Assembly (NCBI RefSeq): GCF_947623445.1
Contig: NC_135242.1
Span: forward strand, 3,844,001-3,908,000
Length of the DNA stretch: 64,000 bases
Direction of reading: 5' to 3'
From: Clavelina lepadiformis
Taxonomy: Eukaryota > Chordata > Ascidiacea > Aplousobranchia > Clavelinidae
Shown here in pieces: positions 26,171-39,000 of this stretch. Every line of letters begins with the position of its first letter. Position 1 is the first letter of the stretch. The translations under genes were made by a program, and so were the position numbers. Below the pieces are notes generated by a model. The model saw only the letters and a list, made by a program, of their open reading frames with translations, was not told the origin of the DNA and did no database searches.

Positions 26171-29100
26171 CTAAGGAGGAAGGATAATGTGGTTATCGAG
26201 AAACTCGATATAATTGCCAACCGTTGTATAAACACCAATAACGTAAGCACGGCAGCTATTGAAGGTTGTGCCGAAAGAAACGATACCACTGAGATACCAT
26301 TTTCTTGTGTCGTCATCACGGAACATAAGAGGCCCACCGGAGTCTCCGTCGCAGGCATCTTTAGATTTATCCCTGCATGAGCAGATTGTTAGTTACAGCA
26401 GTTATCGACTGAGCTATAGTTCCGCTTTCTGCTTTACAACATCACATGCAACACGTCGAGTACTAGTGTTAGCTCTTTCAAAACAAAGTCTACTCCGAGC
26501 TCTATTTACTCTAGTTTATACTGTTGAAAGGTAGTTCTACTAAATGTTTTCCTGTAGCTTTTACTTACTCGAAACCAGCACAAAAGTGATTTTGTGTAAT
26601 CTGCACATATCGAAAAAGTTCAAGTTTTTGGCTTTGGTGTTCGTAAGCTTCTAGACAGACGACACGACTGACGAAGGGAACCCGCACCATTTGTAGCCAC
26701 TGAGCTAGCCGACCATTTTCTGAAGAGGTAGCAAATTCCATGAAACATGTGTTATCTTTTATCAAGTTTATACATTTTGTGCATGTGCCTGCCCGATAGC
26801 CTCAACATATAAACCCGAACTGATATAACATTATACCTGTTGTGCGGCCCCAGCCTGTTACCACCCCTCTCTGTCCACTTGATTCTTGTAAATTCTTTTC
26901 CTTTCGATTTCGTGGAATGCAAATAGGGTGTACCTAAATAAGCCCCAATACCAAAAAGAATCCAAATTTAATCTAAATACTTTATTTACATTTTTTAAAT
27001 GTGCTGAAGATTTTAGCAGTTAAACACTTTCTATATAGTTTCACTTCAGTATTGTTTTTAAAAAACAACCTAAATATTTTTCGCACAAGACGTTATGTGT
27101 CAGGTTGATTACGAAATTGTTCAAAGGAAGTCTTACGTATTTTCCGATGACAGCCTTTCTACTGAGCTTTAGAACAGCCACGTCATGATCTAACAAAGAT
27201 ATCGGGTCAGGGTTTGCGAATTCATCGGGTATCGCTATTTCGGTCACGTTGAATCGCTGTAAATGCATTTAAAATTTCTTAAATGCGATGCAATTTTAGA
27301 CAAGAACGAACTTGTAATATAAGTTTGTCGGACCACTTACACACCTGCATATAAGGGTTACTTTGATTTCGTCGATTGGTGACCCCTAGATACACCTGCA
27401 TGTCTTCTGCATATCTCCTGCAGGTATGTGCAGTAAACAACATGAGTAGAAAACAACATAATGTAAACAACCATTTTGTTGTTACCAAAAGCATTTTACA
27501 AACAACTACACCAGTCAAAAACATTTAGTAGCAAAACATTGACAATAAGTGATTTCTTACCCGTCAACACAATGTGCGGCTGTCACCACGTACTGTTCAT
27601 CCACCAATGATCCTCCACAAACGTCATCTGTATCTTCGCCGAGCTCATCGCTGTCTACATAAAAATCATATAATGCAAAGTTGATGGTAATTTATCAATC
27701 ACAATTTAGTTATAAAACACAATAATTTCCGTAAATCACGTTTAAAGTTTAAACTACATTGGTTCTGTTATATTTTATACATAAGCATCACGACAAACAA
27801 GATTTAGTTTTAATTTTTGCGTACGAAGGGCAAGAAATGCCATCCATGGCCATTCTCCGATCTTTGCTTTCTTGCCTCCAATGATATGTGGACCAAGAAT
27901 ACTAACTTTTCTTCGATTCTTCATACCGCAAACTGCAATGTGATGTGATAAAAGCATCGTGGAGAGAACGCACTATTTATTACTGTTTCGGAAAACTATT
28001 CTCTCAGTGATTACTACTGTAGCTACATGTCGTTTTGATGTAGTAGATGAAGTTTAATTGTTTTCTTACATGAACGTGTGCCCGCTTTAAAATACTTACT
28101 TGGCCGACATTCTGGTAAATTGTTGTTTTCATTTGGAGCAATCACTCTTGAATATGGGATCCAAATCTCATCTTTTGAACACACCCATTCAGCGGCACCA
28201 GAAACCATTTCATACCTTGATAAATAGGAAAGAAAATGCTTAGAAAGGCTGGCCTTATTTATTAACCATTTCATGGTTGCAGCTTAGAAAAATGCTTTTT
28301 GAAAATGTGATACGGTATGATTTCACATTTGCCTATAATGAAAGTGACACTTAATTACAACAGGAAAAGCAACAAGATGTCGTTTTAACTCAATGTCACT
28401 ACGAGCAATGTCATATAGGCTGGCGGTTTACCGGGCCAGCTGAACATATGTCATTGTAAGGTCGTCTTAGCAAAAGTTGCTACAGAAGTATACTTTATTA
28501 AAAGGCTGAAGTTAGATACACGCTGGCTACAGCGAAATTACAGTAGATTGTGATGTTCCGGCTTACCATTCATTCTTGCAACTGACTGTGACTGTGGACT
28601 GATATACCAACTGGATGTTATCTCTTGATTCTACGACGGTTCGCTGGATATTGACAAGATGGTCAGGGTATGGACATGATTTTACTGAAAACAAATGCTG
28701 TATTAACAATCAAAATAGCGGTGGCTTTTTACGAGATTGAATGGTGCTAAAGAGAAAATCAGAAAGATGTACCCGTTCGGAAAATAACTTGCAAAATTTG
28801 CATGAAACATTTCTATACCACTCACTTTCACATATTGGAGGCTTGTTGCTCCAGGTACCGTCCTGCTGACAAGTTGTTTGCTGAGAACCAATCAAACGAA
28901 AACCATCGTCGCATTCGAAGTTAATGACGTCATCAAACCGATAAATTCCATCGTTGGGTGCAGCAGAGGCTATAGTGCCATTTTGAGGCGGCTGGATTGC
29001 TTGGTGGCATTTTACACCTTAGATAGATCAACGTGACGTTAGAACAATCTTTAACAATTCCAGTCACATGTCGCTAAACCACACTATTTTTTCAAAGTCC

Positions 29101-32089
29101 AGCTCCTGCACACCGTAATTTTTCGGTAATATCAAAGAATGTCAAAGTATGCTGATTTTGTGTTTTTGTACTGATGCTTACTGCCGTTTGTATGGTAGTA
29201 AATCTTGTATCCCGCTAGTTCGAAGGTCAGATCCGAGTGGAAAAGAACAGCAACTTCATTTGAGTTTGTATCAATCCAGCTTCCATTTTGTGGCGCCATG
29301 TTGCCGCAGAGCTTTCCAGACTCGTAGCCATTGTTTCCGTTTATCTACGCCATCAAAAACAACGATTTACTGTACAAGTGTACATAGTCCAATAAAATTC
29401 AGCTATTTGCAAATATAATTGTTATAACTATAGCTGTACAAAATACGTTACTTACAGTAAGCCAATCATATGCGCAGCCTTCTTCGTAATGCTCTTCAAT
29501 GTTAAACTCTTGTTCGAAACGTACTTCAACAGCATTCCCGGGCGTCGCCTGAGGCGGTAAAACAAAACATTGAATTACTGTCGGTAAGTCTTTATAGATG
29601 TACTGTATACTGTGTGTCGAAATTTTGTAATGAATATAACCTTATGTGAAAGCAAAACTTTCGCTTGAATATAAGGGCGTTGTTTTTACCTGAATTGTTC
29701 TTCGACAATCGGATAACTTTGAGTAGGACTTGGGATAATCGGAGGATGCGAGGAAACCTTCTGTTTCGGTAAAAGTTTCCGGCTCGCAAATTTCTTTTGG
29801 AAAGAAAAATAACTTTTTGTCTTTAAACTTTGCAAAGTTTTGCTGTAGAAATCGATTTATTAACAGTGAATTGAAAATATTTCCAATACTATACAACAGT
29901 ATAGGCTAATCAGAATTGCGTTTTAACGCCGTAAGTTATTGAACGTGTGTGACGTCTTACACTTCTAGAAGCTTACCCACGCAGGTGTGCTTGTTTTTAT
30001 TTAACTCAAAGCCGGGCCTACAAGTGCAATAATAAGAGCCAGGCGTGTTATGACAGTAATGGTTGCAGTACAATACTTGATCCCAGTCATCACCAGATGT
30101 AGCCGCGATTTTCAAATCGACACATTCGTTGATATCTAAAGTTTTGCAAGACTTATGAAACAACCACAGTTTTTATCAGGATTTCTTTAAGCTTACAATT
30201 AAACTATTAACATTAATTTATAGTTATTAGTTAGTAACCTTCTTCGACAAAGTGCGCTTCAAACCCGACAGGTATTGGGTCCTCGTTGGAATAATCAGAC
30301 ACAAAGTGGACGGTCATGGTGTTGTCAGTTGATAGGAAAACTTGGTGTTTGGAAGGGGCGTCATAGGGATAGAGGTGAAAGTTTCCACAGTATTTCCTGC
30401 CGTCTTGATGGGTCACTCCCGATATCTTAACAATAAACAGGACCGAATATAACGATACGGTATCATGATTATTGTGACAAGGAATGATTGCCACGACTGA
30501 TAAGACGCTGGTCAAGGTAAGCAACCATTTTCAATAGTCATGAAAGTAATTGTGGCAGCCGAAATGTTTAACCGTCTTTAAAATTGTGTAGCTGTATGTG
30601 CTACCTATTAAAGATATTAATCGTAAGAAAACTTGATATCAATTAAGATTATCTTAGAAATTATTTAAATTGGCCAAGTAGTTTATACCGAGCCCTTGTT
30701 TCCCTGTAACTTTGGGTTATCAATGTAGAAAAATGTTTTGAAGGTTATAGCTGTCTTCTGAATACCCACCTTTCAAAGTATTTACCAAAACTCACACAAA
30801 CGATGCGTATATTGCTTATAACCGACGAGAAATATTCTATGACGTTTAATCTCATGGTCGCACTTGAATGTTCTGGAGGTAGTTCTAAAGAAATTACTGC
30901 GGAAGCCACAAAATATACTTAGATGGCATAAGATAGACAATACCTGAACGTAATCGTAAACGCAGGAACCACCAAGTTCTTCGTCGTACGAATCTTCGAG
31001 ACCGAATGTTGAGAAATATAGACGGACCCTATAGTTCTCTCTGACTGTTATCTTCCATGTTGTCGCTGTAAGAATGCGGAAATCCCCCGCTCATAAACAT
31101 GCCGTGTCTTTGTCCGTCGATGTTAATGACCTCTTGTGCAGAAACATCACAGAATCCGTTCAGAAAAAAAATTGCCAAAGCAATTAGGAAGGAAGATGCT
31201 CTTGAAAACAAACGTTCAAAGTTATTTTGTATGGCTACAAATATTGTTTACGTATGCATTTATAGGAAACGCACAAGAGCGAAAAATGAGATGGGAGTAG
31301 ATACTTAGCAATAAGCTTTTACGACCTACTACTTCAAAAACATAACACATTAATCGAATGACGTATTCATTTTTCTGCACGAGTTGAAATTCGTCTTTCA
31401 TGAACCCTTTCACGTTATAACGTTTGCTATCAATGTACATTGGTACTCACAGTTTTAGTAATTTAATCAAAGGAATATGATTAAAACGGGAATAACGTTT
31501 TGTATTAGAAGTATAATATCTTTAAAAGTGTTAGAGTTAAGCCTAGACCATCGTCGAATGGAATAAAGCCAAAAGCGTAATTTCTTTAGAATAGAAAACA
31601 TACGAAAACTTGAGGCTTTGATATAATTATTTAGACAAGTTTGAACTCATTCCGGTGAGGATATTACCCTGTTGTTGATATAAAACGCGTCCCCATAGAG
31701 GTATGATGTTATCATCGTAATAACACGGTATTATGAAGCAATATATATAATACTGTAACTACGTATTGTACTTATTACGTTGACTGCGAAACTCAGCTAC
31801 AGGTTTTTTAAGGTTTGGCATTGGCGACCGCTAAGAAATACTAAAAGCCTGAACTACTTTCAAAGTCTAGCAGCTTGTATTTTGCTGTTTTTACAAAGGA
31901 TAAATTTCAAGCGGTCGTTGAAGAAATTTAAGAAATAGTTTCGGTCCCTCAAAACACCTTAAAAAATTCACAGCTGCATTGTGTGAAAATTGCAAACGCA
32001 GTGTCTATATACACAATGATAATTAATGCAATAATGCACAATAAAAAGTACATTTCAGTTTACAACACAAGTACACCTGCTTACCTCAT
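26171..32089 (-). pseudogene. MASP-like complement protease, copy 1 (frameshifted in CUB1)
   Basis: Exons, 5' to 3': 32089-32085 (ATGAG), 31200-30944, 30425-30239, 30135-29977, 29793-29690, 29548-29456, 29344-29182, 29017-28826, 28684-28567, 28215-28100, 27932-27781, 27643-27561, 27417-27345, 27256-27137, 26933-26837, 26719-26569, 26372-26171. It matches copy 2 exon for exon: signal peptide, CUB1, Ca-binding EGF, CUB2, two CCP modules, trypsin-fold domain with [14 protein letters not shown] and GDSGGP. Exon 2 is 257 nt instead of 268: 11 bases are missing at 31055-31060, between two CCATGT repeats seen in copy 2 (42380 and 42391). The frame then hits TAG at 31029-31031 inside CUB1. All other exons and splice sites look intact, so the break is recent, is an allele, or is a sequencing error. 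If real it abolishes the protease from this start. Confidence 0.8.
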
Positions 32090-34235
32090 GACTTCTCGCT
32101 TCTACTTTCTATATTCGTTAACAATGTTGTTCGATAACAATAAATGAACGACTTCCTCATTCTTCGATACTCTTTTTCTGCAAGGCATTTCAACAAGTCT
32201 TGCGTCATTGAAAGTTTTTGCTTGTATTTAAAGCACATTTCTTAAGTTCGACAAAAACAAAGTTGGTAATGTTTCGTGGTGTACGTCATTGGCTCAATGT
32301 TTTGCCACTTTCATGATTGTGTGTATTATGTGTTTTTTTTTCTAGTACTGTACAACTCGAAAACAATATAAATTTCACATTTTGAAAGTGTCATGGAGCG
32401 AGATCGGAAATTCGTTCGTCTGAAATATCCCAAATGTTTATCGGAAGCTTGTTTGTGGCTAATAATTCACAATACTGTGTTGGAAACGTGTATTCTGACA
32501 ACTACAACTGGTATGTTAGTTACACCGACCCATATGCATTTGTTGGGCTGTCGTTAACGCTACGGGTATACTGACAGAAGCCAGACAGACTCAAAAACTT
32601 TCACACTCAAGTAACCCAAACTCACATGACATGACGTTACTATACTGTGTTCGGTCTATTCTTTGCAAAAGGAAGCTCTGTGTCCAAAAGTTATAGATAA
32701 CACACTAAATAAAACATATGTTTTGGTTCAGCTGTGTATTCATCGTTTTTTTCATCCTACAACGATCCAGTGCCATTATCCCCAACAGGAAATCAAAACT
32801 ATTGGCTATTACTTGACTAGTCAACTCAGACCTGATCTAATGCGGTCCGCACAAACACTGATTTTGCCGCCTTCGTCCAGTTTTGTAATTAAACTTGATA
32901 TATCTGAATCGAATTCCATGAAGTGATTGGTGATTACTTCGGTCAGGTTTTCCCGTTTGAACCACCAAAAAGAGAAGAAATAAATAACATATAGAAGATT
33001 TGATAAGACAAGGTTTTTAATCAGAAATTTTAAGATAAAAAATTGATATTAACCGTTTGCAATCTGCCAAGGCGTAATCAAATGTGGACCACTGGTCCAT
33101 ACATTTACAACTTTGGGCACCACTGATTTTACTGGTATCTATCAAGTATATAAAACCATCAAGAACTTAAATACACATAACACAGCTAAAACAAACTAAA
33201 ATTCTTGACCGAATGACCGTAAGAGTGCGGTCACTGTTGCAGGCGTTACAAATGGGATTTTTAAAAAGAGTTTTATGGTGTAATGCTACTAGATCAAATG
33301 CGTAGCACAGAAATCTCTAAATCTCTAAATGTTGAGCCCCTACTTTTTCGAGTTGAGTGGTCCAAACTACGATGATTTGGTCACGTCACCAGAATGCCTC
33401 AGGAAACACTTGCATACCAAGTCATACTTGCCGCACCAACCGGTAAAAGACCAACGGGTCGACCAAGAACCAGGTGGTACATTTACCTCATTGAGCTGGC
33501 CTATAGTCACGACCAGGTGTGCAGAGGCTTGACTTATCTTAACTTATGTTATGTTAACTTATCTTAATTTGCCTGTTGAATTATCTAACTCTATTGTTGC
33601 GTGCGGTTAGAATACTCTAACATCTTGTCAGCCGAAAGGTTTTAATATTGCAACAGAAATAGTTTACCAGAAAAGTTTTTTATGGTAGGTGCTTTACACT
33701 TTCTCAATATTACACGTAGCCAAGAACATAGTAATACCACTGCTTATAAGATGTCTATTGAGTTGCAATCACAATGACTAGCGTAGACAGCTCATCTGTT
33801 CGTTTCGGTGATTATCTCTATCTGCCTCTGCTCGCTGGTAGAAATGCGAGCTTATAAAACGTGAAGCGATGGGAGTGAAAATGTTGGACAAGAAAAACGC
33901 AGCATTTCAGAACATGTGCAGCGAGGAAAACAATGTGTTGGCAATGGGAGATACTTCGAGTTATAGATGACACGTAGGTAAATAATCAGTATAAAGTTAA
34001 GAAGCGGGCATTTCCAATAAAGATTTTTTATCAGCACAGGTGTTGGAAACAACCTGAGAACGTAATAAAAGGAGTGTTCACACGAAGTTATTCAGAGCAA
34101 GTTTCCAAATATCAAACAATAGTTGAAGTGTTATCGAAAAACAAGTTCATAAACTTCAATCAATAACTAGAAAACACTTTTCCAAAAAATGATATAATGG
34201 TTTTAAAAATGCCACTCAGGTCGCTACAGTTGTAT
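32090..34235. other. 5' flank of MASP-like copy 1
   Basis: Presumed promoter and upstream region of copy 1, duplicated at 43382-45630. Apart from the LINE fragment no feature is recognised. Relative to copy 2 it lacks about 190 bp beginning some 80 bp upstream of the ATG. Confidence 0.5.
33235..33545 (+). mobile_element. RTE-like LINE 3' fragment in copy 1 5' flank
   Basis: In one frame the sequence reads ...MGFLKRVLW..., then from about 33345 ...LR-stop-FGHVTRMPQETLAYQV... and GKRPTGRPRTRWYIYLIE, the well-known C-terminal segment of RTE-type LINE reverse transcriptases (RWFGHV...GRPRTRW). The Trp codon before FGHV is TGA, and more stops lie upstream, so it is a dead remnant. It is followed by a repetitive ACTTATCTTAACTTATGTTA-type tail, as LINE 3' ends often are. 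The same fragment lies in copy 2 at about 44700-45020. Confidence 0.8.
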
Positions 34236-35915
34236 TCCTTTAGCCGAACTGACATACTTGGAGAAAGATCGCGAACTGTTCCGCGATAGAGCTGTTGCTT
34301 CGATGATTCTCCTGAGAGAATGAAATGGGTTTTCAGTGGAGGGAGAGAGAAGGATGGTAAAGATCTTTCTGCATTCAAACATAATTTGAATTTTCTCATA
34401 ATTTTTTTAAGGCGGCGAACTTTTCAGTAAGTATTTGAAAGGTATTTTAGGGCCATTTACCATGATTATTTCTGACTTTCTAGATACTAGTTACTAGATA
34501 CTTGTTGATTGTTACGACTTCTTCTCCCGTATCCCTCTTCGTGCATTGGAAATTTCCCAAGTTTTAACAACCTGACATGTTCAGTAAAACTTTGGCATCT
34601 TATCGTGGGTTCTCAAATTACATTGAATTATCCTGTTGTTATTCTGTGTATCTTAATGACTTATGTCCTAACAACAGTCCAATGGTTGAACTACGTTTCT
34701 CTGCAAAGTCCCAACGTAGGATTGAAATTCTTGTGCGATGGAAATTCAACAAACGAGACTACAGTTGTGCTACTGCATGTGGAATTGCATATCAACACGA
34801 CATTGTATTAAATCAGTCAACTTAACCAATACCACAGATTGTTTTTTATATCCTTGAACAAGGTTCATCAACATAATCTTTAACTTTGTAGCGAAATTAT
34901 CTCCAGTTTAATGAATTCAGTCTTTTTGCCTATTTGTGCAAGTAAAAGATGATTGAGTAGCAATGGATTCCACCAGAAATCCCAACGATTCCCCATTCTT
35001 TGTTACACATCGTACTTACAGCGAGCATGTTCTGATATTCTTCGAATCCCAGAGATTTAACCACTGAACTTATTTTAAGAACCACTGTCAAAGATATTGA
35101 TCGAGCGGACGATATAACGGTATTAACGCAACGCCTTAATAGTTGTAGCTTCATCGATTTGAGCTACACGAATCCGAAAACCTGGATGTGAGGCTTGCAA
35201 GTGGTAAATGTGGTATCAAACGTTTACGGTGTGAGGAATTATTAGAACAAGGTCGTGGTAGTTCTAAGTATATTTCTGGTCACTCCCGAAAGCCACGCTT
35301 GGCATAAGGTTTACGAAGAGGGCTTTCTCCTACGCTAAAGCATAAATCTTACTAGGGATGATTTTTGGTAACTCATATTAACAGCTTTTACGTCATTGTT
35401 TTTGAAAAAAATTGTTTACCGTAATCAACAATAAGTTTGTTCTCATTAATCTGCTCATATGACATTCCGCTAAAAATACGTCGGTTATTTCAATTCAATT
35501 ACTTAAAGTTTGAAGTTGTATAACTATTTTACTTTCCATTCTATTCCCCAGGTTTCCATGGAACGGTACCCATGCAAAATTCATGTTTAGTACTCAAATG
35601 AAAAACTTTACAAGACAAAAAGTAATGCTGAACAGGTTAGAAAAGTTTCCATGAAACAGGTTATGTCCATAGGTACAATACCGTGTTCACCGCTTTTGCT
35701 TTAGTGAAAATTTTTAAGAAATTATTTGCATAACTTAGTAATGAATATCGACTAGCAAATTGACTACCACTTGCCTCAGATACTTTCAAATGTAATCTGC
35801 TTATTGAATTAGCAGTTTGCACAAAGGTGTTTTTGATGTAGTTTAAACTTCAACCTGTACTCTATAACTTGGTTGTCTTAAGCAACGTTGCCGTGGGCGA
35901 GTATGAGTCTGCTTT

Positions 35916-35921
35916 TTTATT
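35916..35921 (-). terminator. Candidate polyadenylation signal, MASP-like copy 2
   Basis: Minus-strand AATAAA about 106 nt beyond the stop codon at 36027. Conserved in copy 1. Confidence 0.5.
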
Positions 35922-36026
35922 GTGATAAGCAGCAAAGAGCAAAAAAGAAATTTAAGATTTCTTTTTAAACGCTGAAAATGCATGCGGTAAATTTATAGCA
36001 GACTGCTGGCATGGTTTCGACCACCA

Positions 36027-39000
36027 CTAAGGAGGAAGGATAATGTGGTTATCGAGAAACTCGATATAATTGCCAACCGTTGTATAAACACCAATAACGT
36101 AGGCACGGCAGCTATTGAAGGTTGTGCCAAATGAAACGATACCACTGAGGTACCATTTGCTTGTGTCGTCATCACGGAACATAAGAGGCCCACCGGAATC
36201 TCCATCGCAGGCATCCTTAGATTTATCCCTGCATGAGCAGATTGTAAGTTACAGCAGTTATCGACTGAGTTATAGTTTCGCTTTCTGTTTTACAACACCA
36301 CATGCAACACGTCGAGTACTTAAAGCGTTAGCTATTTCAAAACAAAGCCTACTGCGAGCTCTATTTACTCTAGTTTATATTGTTAAAAGGTAGTTCTACT
36401 AAATGTTTTCCTGTCGCTTTTACTTACTCGAAACCAGCACAAAAGTGATTCTGTGTAATCTGCACATATCGAAAAAGTTGAAGTTTTTGGCTTTGGCGTT
36501 CGTAAGCTTCTAGACAGACGACACGACTGACGAAGGGCACCCGCACCATTTGTAGCCACTGAGCTAGCCGACCACTTTCTGAAGAGGTAGCAAATTCCAT
36601 TAAACATGTGATATCTTTTATCAAGTTTATACATTTTGTGCATGTGTCTGCCCGGTAGTCTCAACAAATAAACCTGAACTGATATAACATTATACCTGTT
36701 GTGCGGCCCCAGCCTGCAACCACCCCTCTCTTTCCACTTGATTCTTGTAAATTCTTTTCCTTTCGATTTCGTGGAATGCAAATAGGGTGTACCTAAATAT
36801 GCCCCAATACCAAAAAGAATCCAATTTAATCTAAATACTTTATTTTTCATTTTTAAAATGTGCTAAAAATTTTAGCAGTTAAGCACTTTCTGTATAGTTC
36901 CACTTCAGTTTTCTTTTTAAAAACAACCTAAATATTTTTCACACAAGACGTTATGTTCAGGTTGATTACTAAATTGTCGAAAGGAAGTCTTACGTATTTT
37001 CCGATGACAGCCTTTCTACTGAGCTTTAGGACAGCCACGTCATGATCTAACAAAGATAACGGGTCAGGGTTTGCGAATTCATCGGGTATCACTATTTCGG
37101 TCACGTTGAATCGCTGTAAATGCATTTAAAATTTCTTAAATGCGATTCAATTTTAGACAAGACCGAACTTGTAATGTTAGTTTGTCGGACCACTTACACA
37201 CCTGCATATAAGAGTTACTTTGATTTCGTCGATTGGTGACCCCTAGATACACCTGCATGTCTTCTGCATATATCCTGCAGGTATGTGCAGTAAACAACAT
37301 GAGTAGAAAACAATATAATGTAAACAACCATTTTGTTGTTACCAAAAGCATTTTACAAACAACGACACCAGTCAAAAACATTCAGTAGCAAAACATTGAC
37401 AATGATTTCTTACCCGTCAACACAATGTGCGGCCGTCACCACGTACTGTTCATCCACCAACGATCCTCCACAAACGTCATCTGTATCTTCGCCGAGCTCA
37501 TCGTTGTCTACATAAAAATCTTATAATGCAAAGTTGATGGTGATTTATCAATCACAATTTAGTTATAAAACACAATAATTTCCGTAAATCACGTTTAAAC
37601 TACATTGGTTCTGTTATATTTTATACATAAGCATCACGACAAACAAGATTTAGTTTTAATCTTTGCGTACCAAGGGCAAGAAATGCCATCCATGGCCATT
37701 CTCCGATCTTTGCTTTCTTGCCTCCAATGATATGTGGACCAAGAATACTGACTTTTCTTCGATTCTTCATACCGCAAACTGCAATGTGATGTGATAAAAG
37801 CATCGTGGAGAGAACGCACTATTTATTACTGTTTCGGAAAACTATTCTCTCAGTGATTACTACTGTAGCTACATGTCGTTTTGATGTAGTAAATGAAGTT
37901 TAATTGTTTTCTTACATGAACGTGTGCCCGCTTTAAAATACTTACTTGGCCGACATTCTGGTAAATTGTTGTTTTCATTTGGAGCAATCACTCTTGAATA
38001 TGGGATCCAAATCTCATCTTTTGAACACACCCATTCAGCCGCACCAGAAACCATTTCATACCTTGATAAATAGGAAAAAGAATGCTTAGAAAGGCTGACC
38101 TTATTTATTAACCATTTCATGGTTGCAGCTTAGAGAAATGCTTTTTGAAAATATGATACGGTATGATTTCACACTTGCCCATAATGAAAGTGACACTTAA
38201 TTATAACAGGAAAAGCAACAAGATGTCATTTTAACTCAATGTTACTACAAGCAATGTCATATAGGCTGGCGGTTTACCGGGCTAGCTGAATATATGTCAT
38301 TTTTAGGTCGTCTTAGCCAAAGTTGCTACAGAAGTATACTTTATTAAAAGGCTGAAGTTAGACGCACGCAGGCTACAGCGAAATTCCAGTAGATTGTGAT
38401 GTTCCGGCTTACCATTCATTCTTGCAACTGATTGTGACTGTGGACTGATATACCAACTGGATGTTATCTCTTGATTCTACGACGGTTCGCTGGATATTGA
38501 CAAGATGGTCAGGGTATGGACATGATTTTACTGAAAACAAATGCTGTATTAACAATCAAAATAGCGGCGGCTTTTTTACGAAAACAGATCAATGTGTAAA
38601 GGAATGATTGAATGGTGCTAAAGAGAAAATTAGAAAGATGTACCCGTTCGGAAAATAACTTGCAAAATTTGCATGAAACATTTCTATACCACTCACTTTC
38701 ACATATTGGAGGCTTGTTGCTCCAGGTACCGTCCTGCTGACAAGTTGTTTGCTGAGAACCAATCAAACGAAAACCATCGTCGCATTCGAAGTTAATGACG
38801 TCATCAAACCGATAAATTCCATCGTCAGGTGCAGCAGAGGCTATAGTGCCATTTTGAGGCGGCTGGATTGCTTGGTGGCATTTTACACCTGAGATAGATC
38901 AACGTGACGTTAGAACAATCTTTAACAATCCCAGTCACATGTCGCTAAACCACACTATTTTGTCAAAGTCCAGCTTCTGCACACTGTAAGTTTTCGGTAA

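Larger units (their letters stand above)
24250..34235. repeat. Direct tandem duplication, copy 1 (with 34500-45630)
   Basis: From about 24250 the sequence matches the segment from about 34500 onward: the flank 3' of the protease gene, all its exons and introns, and about 2 kb of 5' flank including a LINE fragment. The match ends near 34235/45630. Exons differ by only a few bases per hundred or fewer (the EGF-exon translations are identical). Length differences are explained by discrete indels: about 430 bp present only in copy 1 (near 25426-25855), and two transposons plus about 190 bp present only in copy 2. A roughly 270-bp spacer (34235-34500) separates the copies. Confidence 0.88.

Noticed and set aside
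26259-26534. Plus-strand frames over the last protease exon (also 36115-36393)
   Set aside because: They are shadows of the minus-strand exon and intron; the GDSGGP exon reads on the other strand.
31029-31211. MASP signal-peptide frames read as starting at a TTG (31211, and 42547 in copy 2)
   Set aside because: TTG is not a plausible start here; the upstream ATGAG exon supplies the start, and an AG acceptor lies inside the frame.
33329-33532. 67-codon frame with start at 33329 as a small gene
   Set aside because: It is an out-of-frame reading of the RTE LINE end, which reads RPTGRPRTRW in another frame.
34509-34811. 100-codon plus-strand frame conserved in both duplicated flanks
   Set aside because: Copy 1 has stops in this frame and conservation follows from the DNA duplication; no motif or splice context.
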